Source: Comamonas koreensis
Lineage (GTDB): Bacteria; Pseudomonadota; Gammaproteobacteria; Burkholderiales; Burkholderiaceae_C
Assembly: GCF_014076495.1 (NCBI RefSeq)
Contig: NZ_CP043575.1
Location: 2,046,001 to 2,110,000 of the forward strand
Direction: 5' to 3'
Length of the DNA stretch: 64,000 nt
Shown here: positions 17,975 to 26,740 of the stretch, one piece after another
Position numbering within the stretch: position 1 is the first letter of the stretch
How the letters are laid out: each line of letters opens with the position of its first letter
Notes under the pieces: model-generated
What the model saw: only the letters and a program-made list of their open reading frames with translations
Databases searched by the model: none
Told to the model about the DNA's origin: nothing
Translations under genes and position numbers: made by a program

Positions 17975-19030
17975 TCAGACGATCTGGTTTTGCTTGTCCG
18001 CTTCGGTCACAAAGGCATCGGCAAAGAAAGCGTCTTCGGGCAGGCCGCGCTGGCTGGTAAAGCTGGCACGGGCCGAATCCACCACGATCGGCGCGCCGCA
18101 GGCATAGACCTCGTGGCCCGACAGATCGGCAAAATCATCGAGCACCGCCTGGTGCACAAAGCCGCTGCGGCCTTGCCAGCCGTCTTCGGCCAGGGCGTTG
18201 GAGACCACCGGCACATAGCGCAGCTGGGGCATCTCAGCGCTGCGCTCCAGCATCCAGTCGTGCATGTACAGGTCTTGCGGGCGCCGGCCGCCCCAGTACA
18301 CCACCACCGGGCGCTGGATGTCGTGGTGCTGCAGATGTTCGATGAGGGCCTTGATCGGCGCAAAGCCGGTGCCCGAGGCCAGAAAGACCATGGGCTTGTC
18401 GCCCTCGTGCAGATAGAAGCTGCCAAACGGGCCTTCAATGCGCAGGATCTCGCGCTCCTTCATCGCGCCAAACACATGGTCGGTAAAAAGACCGCCTGGC
18501 GTGTGGCGGATATGCAACTCCAAGCCGGGCGCGGTCTCCTGGTGGTGTGGCGCGACGGCCATCGAATATGCCCGGCGCACACCGCCGGCGAGCAAAAACT
18601 CGATGTACTGGCCCGCGTGGTAGCGAAAGCTGTCGGCGGCCGGCAGCTGCAGGCGCAGCTTGACCACATCGGGCGAGAGGCGCTCGATGGTCTGTACGCG
18701 CACCGGCATTTTCTTGATAGGAAAGGCGCTTTCATCGGTGACATGGCGCGACTCGATCACCACATCACTGGTGGGCACGGCGCAGCACGGCAGGATCATG
18801 CCGTCGGCCTCTTCCTGGGGGCTCAGCGCGCGTTCGCTGTGCGGACCATGCACGACCGTGCCACTGAGCTTCTTGCATTTGCAGGAGCTGCAGGCGCCAT
18901 CCTTGCAGCCATAGGGCAGGCCCACGCCGCTGCGGATTGCAGCGGTGAGGATGGCCTCCGAGGCCTGGGTGGCAAAGGCGCGTCCGCTGGGCAGGACCGA
19001 GATGTGAAACGCGCTGGACGAAGAACTCAT
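17975..19030 (-). CDS. Ferredoxin-FAD-NAD reductase (CDP-glucoseen reductase-like)
   Basis: This 351-residue protein has an N-terminal plant-type 2Fe-2S ferredoxin domain with the cluster cysteines in GCKDGACSSCKC and a later CCA. It is followed by an FNR-type FAD domain (RAYSMAVAPH) and an NAD(P) domain (VFLASGTGFAPIKALIEHL). Such proteins are often named CDP-6-deoxy-delta-3,4-glucoseen reductase in this group, but the real partner is usually unproven. ATG 19030 has AAGGAA upstream; the GTG at 19054 is an alternative. The gene is transcribed divergently from the SDR gene. Confidence 0.85.
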   Translation of the reverse strand: MSSSSSAFHISVLPSGRAFATQASEAILTAAIRSGVGLPYGCKDGACSSCKCKKLSGTVVHGPHSERALSPQEEADGMILPCCAVPTSDVVIESRHVTDESAFPIKKMPVRVQTIERLSPDVVKLRLQLPAADSFRYHAGQYIEFLLAGGVRRAYSMAVAPHHQETAPGLELHIRHTPGGLFTDHVFGAMKEREILRIEGPFGSFYLHEGDKPMVFLASGTGFAPIKALIEHLQHHDIQRPVVVYWGGRRPQDLYMHDWMLERSAEMPQLRYVPVVSNALAEDGWQGRSGFVHQAVLDDFADLSGHEVYACGAPIVVDSARASFTSQRGLPEDAFFADAFVTEADKQNQIV

Positions 19031-19177
19031 TGCACCAAAATTCCTTATCGACACAAAACAATGGCGCTCATCGGCGCCTGGGCTTGCATAAGTGGGGGGT
19101 GGGCAGCCGTTTGCAAGCAGCTTGAGACGCTAGACTGCAGTGTGCGCCCCCGCCCATTTGAACCACGAAAGCTTATT

Positions 19178-20236
19178 GTGCCTTTAAACCAAAGCCCGCG
19201 AAGCGGGCCCCGACAGCGCTGCGCCATCGCAGCAGGCCAGGCCTTGCCGGCGCGTTTTCGGCGCCAGCGGGTGTTGATCGTGGGTTGTGGCGATGTCGGC
19301 CAGCGGCTGCTGCGGCTGTGGCAGCGCCCGGGCCAGGATGCACGGGCGGCGCGCGGCCCGCTGGTGCGGGCGCTGAGCTCATCGCCGCAGCGCTTTGAGA
19401 GTCTGCGCGCCCTGGGCGCTACCCCTTTGCTGGGCAACCTCGATGACCTTCGCAGCCTGCGCCGGCTGGCGGGCCTGGCCCAGCGCGTGGTGCACCTGGC
19501 GCCACCTGCCCAGCCCGCTGCTGGAGCTGCGCCAGCGGCGGCTTCGCGTGATCTGCGCACCTGCCACCTGCTGCGCGCGCTGGTGGGCCGTGCGGGCCAG
19601 GCGCCGCAGCTGGTCTATGGCTCCACCAGCGGTGTCTATGGCAACTGGGATGGGGCCTGGGTCACGGAGACCCATCCGCTGCGTGCCAGCACCGCCCGGG
19701 CGCTGCGCCGGGTCGATGCCGAACGCCAGCTGCGTGCATGGGCGCTGCGCTTTGGGGTCAGTGGCGCGGCGGTGCATGTGCTGCGCATCCCCGGTATCTA
19801 TGCCGGCGACCGCGAGGGCGGAACCCCGCTGGGGCGGCTGCAGCGCGGCACGCCGCTGCTGCGGCGCGAGGACGATGTCTACACCAGCCATATCCACGCC
19901 GATGATCTGGCGCGTGCCGTCGAGCGGGCGCTGTGGCGAGGCCGGCCCCAGCGCATCACCAATGTGGCCGATGACTCTGCGATGCCGATGGGCGATTATT
20001 TTGACCTGGCTGCTGATCTGTGGCGCCTGCCGCACCCCGCGCGCATCAGCCTGGCCGAGGCCGAGCAGCAACTGAGCCCCACCTTGCTGAGCTTTATGCG
20101 CGAGTCGCGTCGCCTGAGCAATAGCCGCATGCGGCATGAGTTGGGTGTGGTGTTGCGCTACCAGACGGTGCACCACGGCTTGCAGGCGGCGGTGTATCTG
20201 GTGGGGCCTGGCGCAGCTCAAGGCCCAGACGCCTGA
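19178..20236 (+). CDS. NAD-dependent epimerase/dehydratase-like SDR protein
   Basis: This is an extended short-chain dehydrogenase with a Rossmann start VLIVGCGDVGQRLLRLW, a YGSTSGVYG active-site segment and the later HIHADDLARAVERAL motif. Homologues in betaproteobacteria are called SDR or NAD(P)-dependent oxidoreductases and lack an assigned substrate. The open frame runs far upstream to 17897 only because it is the antisense shadow of the reductase gene. I chose the GTG at 19178, while ATG 19061 and GTG 19271 are alternatives, so the start is uncertain. Confidence 0.8.
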   Translation: MPLNQSPRSGPRQRCAIAAGQALPARFRRQRVLIVGCGDVGQRLLRLWQRPGQDARAARGPLVRALSSSPQRFESLRALGATPLLGNLDDLRSLRRLAGLAQRVVHLAPPAQPAAGAAPAAASRDLRTCHLLRALVGRAGQAPQLVYGSTSGVYGNWDGAWVTETHPLRASTARALRRVDAERQLRAWALRFGVSGAAVHVLRIPGIYAGDREGGTPLGRLQRGTPLLRREDDVYTSHIHADDLARAVERALWRGRPQRITNVADDSAMPMGDYFDLAADLWRLPHPARISLAEAEQQLSPTLLSFMRESRRLSNSRMRHELGVVLRYQTVHHGLQAAVYLVGPGAAQGPDA

Positions 20237-20270
20237 ACACAGGCAGAATGCAGCCGCTACCAGAGGGCAA

Positions 20271-21068
20271 CTAGCAGGGCGCGGTGCCGCCCTGGCTGCG
20301 GCAGCTGCGCGGGTTGGCACTGGGGCTGGGGGGCCGCACGGTCTCGCCAATCTGGCCCCGGGGGTGTGAGTAGCCCTGGGCATCCACGCACTTGAACACA
20401 TCGCAGCGGGTGATGCTGGGTGCCGGGGCTGGAGGGGTTACCACCGGAGGGCGGGGCGGCGGGCGGCCATAGGGGTAGCGGTCCCAGTAGGGATCGGCGG
20501 GCAGCACGGCGCTGGGAGCGGGGCGGCTCGCTTCGAGCCGGCTGTAGGCCTCGGGGCCCAGGCAGTCGAGTTCCATCTGGCGCTTGGCCGCTTCGAGCTG
20601 CGCACTGCTGCCCATGGCCTTGTCAGCCGCGGCGTCGGAGGCAGCGCTGTAGCGCTCCCGCGATTGCTGGCAGGCGGCGGACTGTGCGGGGTTGCTGCGC
20701 GAGGGGCGGTTGGCAGCCCGTTGCGCCAAATCGTCAGCGCGTTCATCGGCCTGCAGCCTGCGCTGGACGAGCTCCTGCTCGCGCCGCTCGGCCTTGGCCT
20801 GCAGCGCCTCCTGCTCGCGGGCACGGTCCTGGGCAAGCTCCTCGTCGGTTTTGCGCCGCTCGATCTCGGTCGCACGCGCGCCGCTGGCGCAGGCGCCATC
20901 GGTATAGGTCACCTTGCCCGTGCCCGGGTCCACGCAGCGGGTAACCTGCGCCTGGGCGATCGGCGCGGCCAGTGCGCAGGCGCACCACAGGCCCAGCCAT
21001 GCGCCGAGGCGGAAGCGGGGCTGCCGGGGTTGTGGCGTATGGCGCATCGGAAGGGCCCGTCGTTGCAC
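20271..21068 (-). CDS. DUF4124-like secreted protein
   Basis: This 265-residue exported protein has a hydrophobic signal segment (LGAWLGLWCACALAAPIAQA). It then has a DUF4124-like motif (VTRCVDPGTGKVTYTDGACASG) and an Arg/Glu/Gln-rich coiled-coil region (about residues 65-115). The Pro-rich C-terminus has a second cysteine-containing copy of the motif (ITRCDVFKCVDAQGYSH). Function is unknown. The start may instead be the internal ATG at 21047. It is the last of three minus-strand secreted proteins. Confidence 0.75.
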   Translation of the reverse strand: MQRRALPMRHTPQPRQPRFRLGAWLGLWCACALAAPIAQAQVTRCVDPGTGKVTYTDGACASGARATEIERRKTDEELAQDRAREQEALQAKAERREQELVQRRLQADERADDLAQRAANRPSRSNPAQSAACQQSRERYSAASDAAADKAMGSSAQLEAAKRQMELDCLGPEAYSRLEASRPAPSAVLPADPYWDRYPYGRPPPRPPVVTPPAPAPSITRCDVFKCVDAQGYSHPRGQIGETVRPPSPSANPRSCRSQGGTAPC

Positions 21069-21086
21069 AGGGTCTAGGCGCCGCGG

Positions 21087-21539
21087 TTAGCGCTGAAACT
21101 GCCCGCCAAACCGGCCGCCGTTGGGGCGCGAGGCGGGCGCTGCAGGGCGGGGGCCAGAGCCGTAGGGCCGGCCAAAGTTGGAGCCGGTGCCGGGCGCGAG
21201 CTGCTGCGGGCGTGAGGGTGGGCGGCTGCTGCCGCCATGCCCTGGGCGGTCATAGCCACCGCCGGGGCGGTAGTAGCCGCCGCCAGGCCGGTAGTAAGGC
21301 CGGCCACCACCATACACATAGGTTGGCGAGCTTTGGATCACCAAAGAGCTGCTGCCGTAGTAGGGGTAGCTGTTGTAGCCGTAACCGTAACCCCCATAGC
21401 CGTAGCCATAGGTCGGGGTGGAATAGGTCGAGTAGGCATCGCCGTAGTACACGCCGTCTGCGGGTGCGACCACGCAGCCGCCCAAGAGCAGGGCGCTGGC
21501 CGCGGCGATGGCCATCGTGCCGAGACGAATGGTACGCAT
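21087..21539 (-). CDS. Gly/Tyr/Pro-rich lipoprotein
   Basis: This 150-residue protein has a signal peptide with a lipobox (ASALLLGGC near residue 22) and then a low-complexity body rich in Gly, Tyr, Pro, Ser and Arg. YGYGYGGYGYGYNSYPYYG and YYRPGGGYYRPGGGYDRPGHG repeats dominate. No enzyme domain is visible. The repeats suggest an outer-membrane, surface or matrix-associated role, but this is inference. It lies 18 bp from the next minus-strand gene at 21068. Confidence 0.75.
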   Translation of the reverse strand: MRTIRLGTMAIAAASALLLGGCVVAPADGVYYGDAYSTYSTPTYGYGYGGYGYGYNSYPYYGSSSLVIQSSPTYVYGGGRPYYRPGGGYYRPGGGYDRPGHGGSSRPPSRPQQLAPGTGSNFGRPYGSGPRPAAPASRPNGGRFGGQFQR

Positions 21540-21597
21540 GGTGGAAACTCCTTGTTGGATGGGCCCGCGCGCTCAGCACGTGGGCCGCTCAGCGGTA

Positions 21598-22089
21598 TCA
21601 GCGGCAGGGGCGGCTGGGGGTCAGCACATTGTCGCTGCCCGCTGCATTCTGGCGTGCAGCCGCGGCGCATTCCTGCTGGTGGCGGCTCTCGCCAAAGCGG
21701 TTGCGGTCACGCTCACGGTTTTGGCGTTCACGGTCTTGTGCCTGGCGCTCCAGCGCGCGGCGGCGGTCTTCGTCACGGGCGCGCTGGTCGCGGTCGCGTT
21801 CACGCGCCTGGCGGTCACGGTCCCGATCACGCTCGCGTTCACGCGCTTCACGCTCGCGGGCCGCACGGTCGCGATCACGGTCACGCTCGCGGTAGTAGCG
21901 GTCGTCGTTGTAGCGATCCTGCACATAGATGGTTTGCGAGGGCTGCTGGTAACCATAGCCGTAACCGCCGCCATAGCTGCCATAGCCTGCATCGCTGTAG
22001 TAGCCGTCGCTGCCGGTGGCAACGCAGCCGGTGGTAACCAGCGCGCCTAGCGCGATGGTGGCAATGCTGAGCAAGTGACGATGGTTCAT
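21598..22089 (-). CDS. Arg/Asp/Glu-repeat lipoprotein
   Basis: This 163-residue lipoprotein has a lipobox (LVTTGC) near residue 22, a Gly/Tyr-rich segment (GYGSYGGGYGYGYQQ) and then a long Arg-Asp/Arg-Glu dipeptide tract (about residues 60-130). It ends in a Cys-containing tail. ATG 22089 follows an AAAGG site. The acidic-basic repeat is probably an extended, highly charged helix or disordered rod. Function unknown. The dipeptide tract reads as long CGGTCACG-like repeats and may be prone to slippage. Confidence 0.75.
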   Translation of the reverse strand: MNHRHLLSIATIALGALVTTGCVATGSDGYYSDAGYGSYGGGYGYGYQQPSQTIYVQDRYNDDRYYRERDRDRDRAAREREARERERDRDRDRQARERDRDQRARDEDRRRALERQAQDRERQNRERDRNRFGESRHQQECAAAARQNAAGSDNVLTPSRPCR

Positions 22090-22629
22090 ATCTGAGCCTT
22101 TCTGGTTGTGTGGTGGCATGGACTAGCGTTGATGCCATAAGGCCAGCAATCGCGATTCCCAATGCTAACCGTTACACCCTCAATACCGGAGACTTGGGCC
22201 CATGTAGGTAAAGACGTTTTTCCGGCCTCGAGGGTTGACGGCTGCATCACAGTCCTGCGTTATTTTTCCAATCTTTACAGACACGCTGGCGTCGCATGCA
22301 GGAGACATCCCTGAACACCAGGGCTATCTTCTTAAGAGTCAGTATCGAGAAATTTGGTTCATTACCGGCCACAGCCTGTCGATTGATGCAATGCAACAAT
22401 CGCTGGAATGTGTTGCACGCTGGCGCTTATATGCGATTTCAAACCCACTGTGTCGCTATTTTTACAGGACTTGTCCTAATACCGTCGTAGGCCCAGGTAG
22501 ATAAAAAATCTCACTCACGCTATCGAGTTCGATGATGTACTAGGTGTGCTGCCCCCATTACAAGTGGGCGAGGCGGCACACGCCGGTACCGGTGGCGCTT
22601 AACAGACGCTTTTGATGGAGTACGACGCA
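22090..22629. other. Intergenic region before branched-chain amino-acid receptor
   Basis: This stretch of about 540 bp is more AT-rich than its surroundings. It holds two similar motifs about 290 bp apart (ATACCGGAGACTTGGGCCCA near 22181 and ATACCGTCGTAGGCCCAGG near 22480). AGGACTTGTCCT at 22466-22477 is a 12-bp palindrome and a possible operator. An 89-codon open frame (22235-22504) has no family resemblance and is not called. The promoter of the 22630 gene must be here. Confidence 0.4.
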
Positions 22630-23760
22630 ATGGATAAAAGTATCAAGGCCGCAGTGGCCATGCTGGTGGCAGGTGTGGCGGTAGCTGCCAACGCACAGGA
22701 GGTGGTGAAGATCGGTACGATGAGTCCGCTGTCCGGACCTCAGGCGCACTATGGCAAGGACAACGTCACGGGCGTGCGCTTTGCCGTGGAAGACCTCAAC
22801 ACCCAGGGTGTGACCATCGGGGGCAAGAAGATCAAGTTCGAAGTGGTGGCCGAAGACGATGCGGCGGACCCCAAGCAAGGCACCGCCGCTGCGCAAAAGC
22901 TTTGCGATAACAAGGTCGCTGCGGTCGCCGGTATTCTGAACTCGGGTGTGGCGATTCCCTCGTCCAAGATCTTCAATGACTGCGGTGTGCCTTTCATCAC
23001 CGGCGCGGCCACCAACCCTGAGCTGACCCGCCCCGGCTACCCCGGCGTCTTCCGCATCATTGCCAACGACAACGCGCTGGGCGCTGCACTGGCTGGCTAT
23101 GCGGCCGATACCTTGAAGCTCAAGAACGTGGCCGTGATCGATGACCGCACCGCCTACGGCCAAGGCCTGGCCAATGTGTTCAAGAAGGATGCGGGCGCCA
23201 AGGGTGTGAACATCGTGGCGTCGGAGTTCACCAACGACAAGGCCACCGACTTCATGGCCATCCTGACCTCCATCAAGGCCAAGAAGCCCGATGCGATCTT
23301 TTACGGCGGCATGGATGCGCAAGCGGGCCCCATGCTGCGCCAGATGGTGCAGCTGGGCATGACCAATGTGAAGTTCTTCGGCGGCGACGGCATCTGCACG
23401 GCCGAGCTGGCCAAGCTGGCTACGGGCACCAAGACCTTGGGCAATGTGGTCTGCGCCGACGGCGGTGCATCGCTGGCCAAGATGCCTGGCGGCACCGAAT
23501 GGAAGAAGCGCTACGACGCCAAGAACCCTGGCGTGTTCCAGGTCTACAGCCCTTACTTCTACGACGCGACCATGCTGATCGTTGACGCGATGAAGCGTGC
23601 CGATTCCACCGATCCCAAGAAGTACCTGCCCGAGCTGCGCAAGTCCGAGTACAACGGCGTGACCGCGAAGATTGCCTTCCAGGAAAACGGCGAGCTGAAG
23701 GTGCCTCTGTACACGCTGAGCCACTACATCGACGGCAAGAAGACGCCTATCGGCGAGTAA
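22630..23760 (+). CDS. Branched-chain amino-acid ABC transporter substrate-binding protein
   Basis: This is a periplasmic receptor of the LivJ/LivK (leucine-binding) family, which delivers branched-chain amino acids or related compounds to a LivFGHM-type ABC transporter. The 376-residue precursor has a signal peptide ending near ANA-QE and the family start VVKIGTMSPLSGPQAHYGKD. ATG 22630 is preceded by GGAG; the frame from 22612 is not used. No permease or ATPase genes are nearby, so it likely partners with a distant locus. The exact ligand is unknown. Confidence 0.92.
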   Translation: MDKSIKAAVAMLVAGVAVAANAQEVVKIGTMSPLSGPQAHYGKDNVTGVRFAVEDLNTQGVTIGGKKIKFEVVAEDDAADPKQGTAAAQKLCDNKVAAVAGILNSGVAIPSSKIFNDCGVPFITGAATNPELTRPGYPGVFRIIANDNALGAALAGYAADTLKLKNVAVIDDRTAYGQGLANVFKKDAGAKGVNIVASEFTNDKATDFMAILTSIKAKKPDAIFYGGMDAQAGPMLRQMVQLGMTNVKFFGGDGICTAELAKLATGTKTLGNVVCADGGASLAKMPGGTEWKKRYDAKNPGVFQVYSPYFYDATMLIVDAMKRADSTDPKKYLPELRKSEYNGVTAKIAFQENGELKVPLYTLSHYIDGKKTPIGE

Positions 23761-23809
23761 GCTGCCGCTGGCTCTGGGCACCTGCAAGGGTGCCGATCCC
23801 AAGCCCCCG

Positions 23810-23831
23810 AGCCCGCCTAGGCGGGCTTTTT
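23810..23831 (+). terminator. Terminator of LivJ-like gene
   Basis: AGCCCGCC (23810-23817) pairs with GGCGGGCT (23820-23827), effectively a CTAG tetraloop, followed by a T-run. The stem contains the stop codon of the opposing ogt gene, so the two gene ends share this sequence. Confidence 0.82.
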
Positions 23832-24350
23832 GCTGTGCCTCGCTTCATGCGCCAGCAGCCACTGCTTGCGCGCCAGGCCGCCTGCGTAGCCGGTGAGCGA
23901 CGCATCGCTGCCGATCACCCGGTGGCAGGGCAGCACGATGCTGATGGGATTGGCGCCATTGGCCATGCCCAGCGCCCGCACTGCGGCCGGCCGCCCGATC
24001 TGCGTGGCCAGGCTGGCATAACTGCGTGTGCTGCCCGCCGGGATGGCGCGCAATGCCGTCCAGACCTGGCGTTGGAAATCGGTGCCGCCCAGTGCCAACG
24101 CCAGGCGATCGAGCGCCCGCAGCTCGCCATCAAAATACGCGGCCAGGGCATCTGCCACCGGCGCTGGCGCTGCCGCGCTGCTGTGCATCTGCACGGCATC
24201 GCGCGGGTACTGGCGGCGCATCAGCAGCGCCATGCGCGCTTCATAGCCCTGCCAGTCGAGCGCGCGCAGGCGCTGCTGCTCGTCGCAGAGCAGCAAGATG
24301 GGGCCTTGTGGGCTGGGGATGTGAGAGAGCACGAAGTTCAGCGGGGCCAT
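23817..24350 (-). CDS. ogt: Methylated-DNA--protein-cysteine methyltransferase
   Basis: This suicide repair protein removes alkyl groups from O6-alkylguanine. The 177-residue protein has the C-terminal helix-turn-helix region (GSTRSYASLATQIGRPAAVRALGMANGAN) and the active-site PCHRVIGSDASLTGYAGG motif. It is a stand-alone Ogt type without the Ada N-terminal domain. A second, longer Ogt is encoded at 36952-37689. It lies convergent with the LivJ-like gene and their ends overlap the shared hairpin. Confidence 0.94.
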   Translation of the reverse strand: MAPLNFVLSHIPSPQGPILLLCDEQQRLRALDWQGYEARMALLMRRQYPRDAVQMHSSAAAPAPVADALAAYFDGELRALDRLALALGGTDFQRQVWTALRAIPAGSTRSYASLATQIGRPAAVRALGMANGANPISIVLPCHRVIGSDASLTGYAGGLARKQWLLAHEARHSKKPA

Positions 24351-24566
24351 GGTGGGGATGGGGGATGAGGGGGGCGTAGGTACCGCAGTGTAGAGCGCTG
24401 GCGCCTTAGTGGAGGCGGGCAGGCTAAAGCGGTAAAACTACACGTATAACAAGTTACCTGCGCATCAAAAACCTGGGTGACGGTGTTTGTATCGCAGCCC
24501 CTCTACAATCGGCCGGCGAGCTGCAGCAGGCTGGGTCCATTCCGGGCCTTGCCGGCAGCGGCTCAG

Positions 24567-24722
24567 CGTTATTCTCAGGGCGGGGTGCAATTCCCCACCG
24601 GCGGTATCTGGCTTTGAGGAGCCAGGAGCCCGCGAGCGCTTGCAAGGCCTACGGCCGGGCAAGGTCAGCAGATCTGGTGCGATACCAGAGCCGACGGTCA
24701 CAGTCCGGATGAAAGAGAATCG
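24567..24722 (+). promoter_or_regulatory. FMN riboswitch (RFN element)
   Basis: The sequence has the RFN hallmarks: an opening TTATTCTCAGGGCGGGGTG segment, CCCCACCGGCGGTA, AGCCCGCGAGCG, then GACGGTCACAGTCCGGATG and a closing GAAAGAGAAT. This RNA binds flavin mononucleotide and shuts down riboflavin synthesis or transport genes. It lies about 90 nt upstream of the lumazine synthase ATG at 24815. Confidence 0.95.
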
Positions 24723-24814
24723 CGCAAAGCTTATAGCTGCCCTGCGCCGGTGCGCGCAGTGCTGCCATGGGCTTGCGCGCGCCCTGATTCAGGTCATTGA
24801 AGGACAGCAAAACC

Positions 24815-25336
24815 ATGAATCAGCATTCCAGCATTTCCCACTCCATCACCAAGGCCGCACGTCTGGCGATTGTCAGCGCGCAATGGCATTCGGACATCGT
24901 GCACCAGGCGCGCGATGCCGCCCTCGCCGAGTTGGCCCAGCAAGGCTGGCCCGCCGACCAGATCGACCTCTACGATGTGCCCGGTGCCTTCGAGATCCCG
25001 CTGCTGCTCAAGCGCCTGGCCCAAAGTGGCCAGTACGCCGGTCTGATGGCCTGCGGTCTGGTGGTCAACGGCGGCATCTACCGCCATGAGTTTGTGACCA
25101 CCGCCGTGATCGATGGCCTGATGCGCGTGCAGCTGGACACCGGCGTGCCGGTGTTCTCGGCCGTGCTGACGCCGCGCGACTTCCATGACTCGCAAGAGCA
25201 CCATGAGTTCTTCCACCAGCATTTCGTGAAGAAGGGCGCCGAGCTGGCCCGCGCCTGCGCCACCACCGTGCAGCTGCACCGCAAGCTCGAAGAGCAGCAA
25301 TTGCAGCAGCTGCAACCGCAAACCTTGGCGGCCTGA
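24815..25336 (+). CDS. ribH: 6,7-dimethyl-8-ribityllumazine synthase, type II (RibH2-like)
   Basis: This enzyme condenses a 4-carbon phosphate with the aminouracil intermediate to form the lumazine precursor of riboflavin. The 173-residue product resembles the type II RibH2 group, with [27 protein letters not shown] and [22 protein letters not shown], rather than the common RibH. ATG 24815 has AAGGA upstream. The gene stands alone under an FMN riboswitch, with no other rib genes here. The main rib operon is expected elsewhere in the genome. Confidence 0.88.
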   Translation: MNQHSSISHSITKAARLAIVSAQWHSDIVHQARDAALAELAQQGWPADQIDLYDVPGAFEIPLLLKRLAQSGQYAGLMACGLVVNGGIYRHEFVTTAVIDGLMRVQLDTGVPVFSAVLTPRDFHDSQEHHEFFHQHFVKKGAELARACATTVQLHRKLEEQQLQQLQPQTLAA

Positions 25337-25451
25337 CCGCCTCCAACAGCGTGAACTAAAGGGTTTTCCCTGGCCATCATGGGCAGCTAACTGTTTTTTG
25401 GCACACTGGCGAGCCGCTCTCCGTTTTGGAGTTGCGGCTTTTTTTATTGCA

Positions 25452-26666
25452 ATGACCGATTCCGCATCTTTGACCCGCCGCCAGGCCTGGCTCGGCGTGA
25501 TCGCCCTGGCCATGGGCGCCTTTGTTTTCAACACCACCGAGTTTGTGCCGGTGGGCCTGCTCAGCGACATTGGTGGCAGCTTTGGCATGGGCACCGAGCA
25601 GGTGGGCCTGATGCTGACCATCTATGCCTGGATCGTTGCGCTCACCTCGCTGCCCTGCATGCTGATGACCAAGAATGTCGAGCGGCGCAAGCTGCTGATG
25701 GGCGTGTTTGCGCTGTTCATCGTAAGCCATGGCCTGTCGGCCATCGCCTGGAACTACGCCACCTTGCTGATCAGCCGCATGGGCATTGCGCTGGCGCATG
25801 CGGTGTTCTGGTCGATCACCGCATCGCTGGCGGTGCGCATTGCGCCGCAGGACAAGCGCCCGCAGGCGCTGGGCCTGCTGGCCACCGGCACCACCTTGGC
25901 GATGGTGCTGGGCGTGCCTCTGGGCCGCATGGTGGGCGAGGCGCTGGGCTGGCGCACGACCTTCGGCATCATCGGCGTGCTGGCGCTGGCCGTCATGCTG
26001 GTGCTGTGGCGCATGCTGCCCCTGCTGCCCAGCGAGAATGCCGGTTCGCTGCGCAGCATTCCGGTGCTGTTCAAGCGCCCGGCGCTGTCGGCCACCTATG
26101 CCTTGCTGATCCTGATGGTGACAGCCCAGTTCACCGTCTACAGCTATATCGAGCCGCTGATCCAGCGCGAGGCGGGGCTCAACAACCAGGTCACCACCTG
26201 GGTGCTGCTGCTGTACGGCGGCATGGGCATCGTGGGCAGCATCCTGTTCAGCAGCTTTGGCATGCGCTGGCCGCGCGGCTTTTTGCTCGGTGCGATGGCG
26301 GTGCTGACAGCCTGCCTGTGGCTTTTGCTGCCCAGCACGCGCTGGCCGCCTGCGCTCTACCTGGTCTGCGCCGTGTGGGGTGTCGTCATGCTGTGCATGG
26401 TGCTGCCGCTGCAGGCCAAGGTGCTGCGCCTGGCCTCGGACGCCACCGATGTGGGCATGTCGCTGTTCTCGGGCATTTTCAATATCGGCATTGGCGCGGG
26501 CGCCTTGCTGGGCAGCCAGGTGGGCATGCATGCCGGACTGCACTACCTGGGCCCCGTGGGCGGCAGCATTGCCGTGCTGGGGGTGCTGTGGTGTGCCTTT
26601 GCCGGCTGGAAGTGGCGCAGCAGCTTTGCCCCCGCAGGGGCGGAGGCGCGCATTGTGCCGCACTAA
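25452..26666 (+). CDS. MFS transporter, SotB/AraJ-like sugar or drug exporter
   Basis: This 404-residue major-facilitator permease has about 12 transmembrane helices. The [24 protein letters not shown] start and the motif A-like [11 protein letters not shown] loop match the sugar efflux (SotB) and YdhP/AraJ group, which export arabinose, IPTG-like sugars or drugs. ATG 25452 is chosen because the upstream frame is not homologous. The gene is downstream of ribH but probably separate. Substrate unknown. Confidence 0.88.
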   Translation: MTDSASLTRRQAWLGVIALAMGAFVFNTTEFVPVGLLSDIGGSFGMGTEQVGLMLTIYAWIVALTSLPCMLMTKNVERRKLLMGVFALFIVSHGLSAIAWNYATLLISRMGIALAHAVFWSITASLAVRIAPQDKRPQALGLLATGTTLAMVLGVPLGRMVGEALGWRTTFGIIGVLALAVMLVLWRMLPLLPSENAGSLRSIPVLFKRPALSATYALLILMVTAQFTVYSYIEPLIQREAGLNNQVTTWVLLLYGGMGIVGSILFSSFGMRWPRGFLLGAMAVLTACLWLLLPSTRWPPALYLVCAVWGVVMLCMVLPLQAKVLRLASDATDVGMSLFSGIFNIGIGAGALLGSQVGMHAGLHYLGPVGGSIAVLGVLWCAFAGWKWRSSFAPAGAEARIVPH

Positions 26667-26702
26667 CTGGCCAGCGAAGGAGCGTCCCTAGCACCATCCA
26701 CC

Positions 26703-26737
26703 TGCCCGGCACCACCTGTGTGCCGGGCATTTTTTTG
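26703..26737 (+). terminator. Intrinsic terminator of MFS gene
   Basis: TGCCCGGCA (26703-26711) pairs with TGCCGGGCA (26721-26729), followed by a run of T residues to 26737. Confidence 0.9.
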
Positions 26738-26740
26738 GGC

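Noticed and set aside
17897..19177. N-terminal part of the 779-codon plus-strand frame
   Set aside because: It lies antisense to the ferredoxin-FAD reductase; only the 3' part from about 19178 shows an SDR fold.
22235..22504. 89-codon frame upstream of the LivJ-like gene
   Set aside because: No recognisable domain or good start site.
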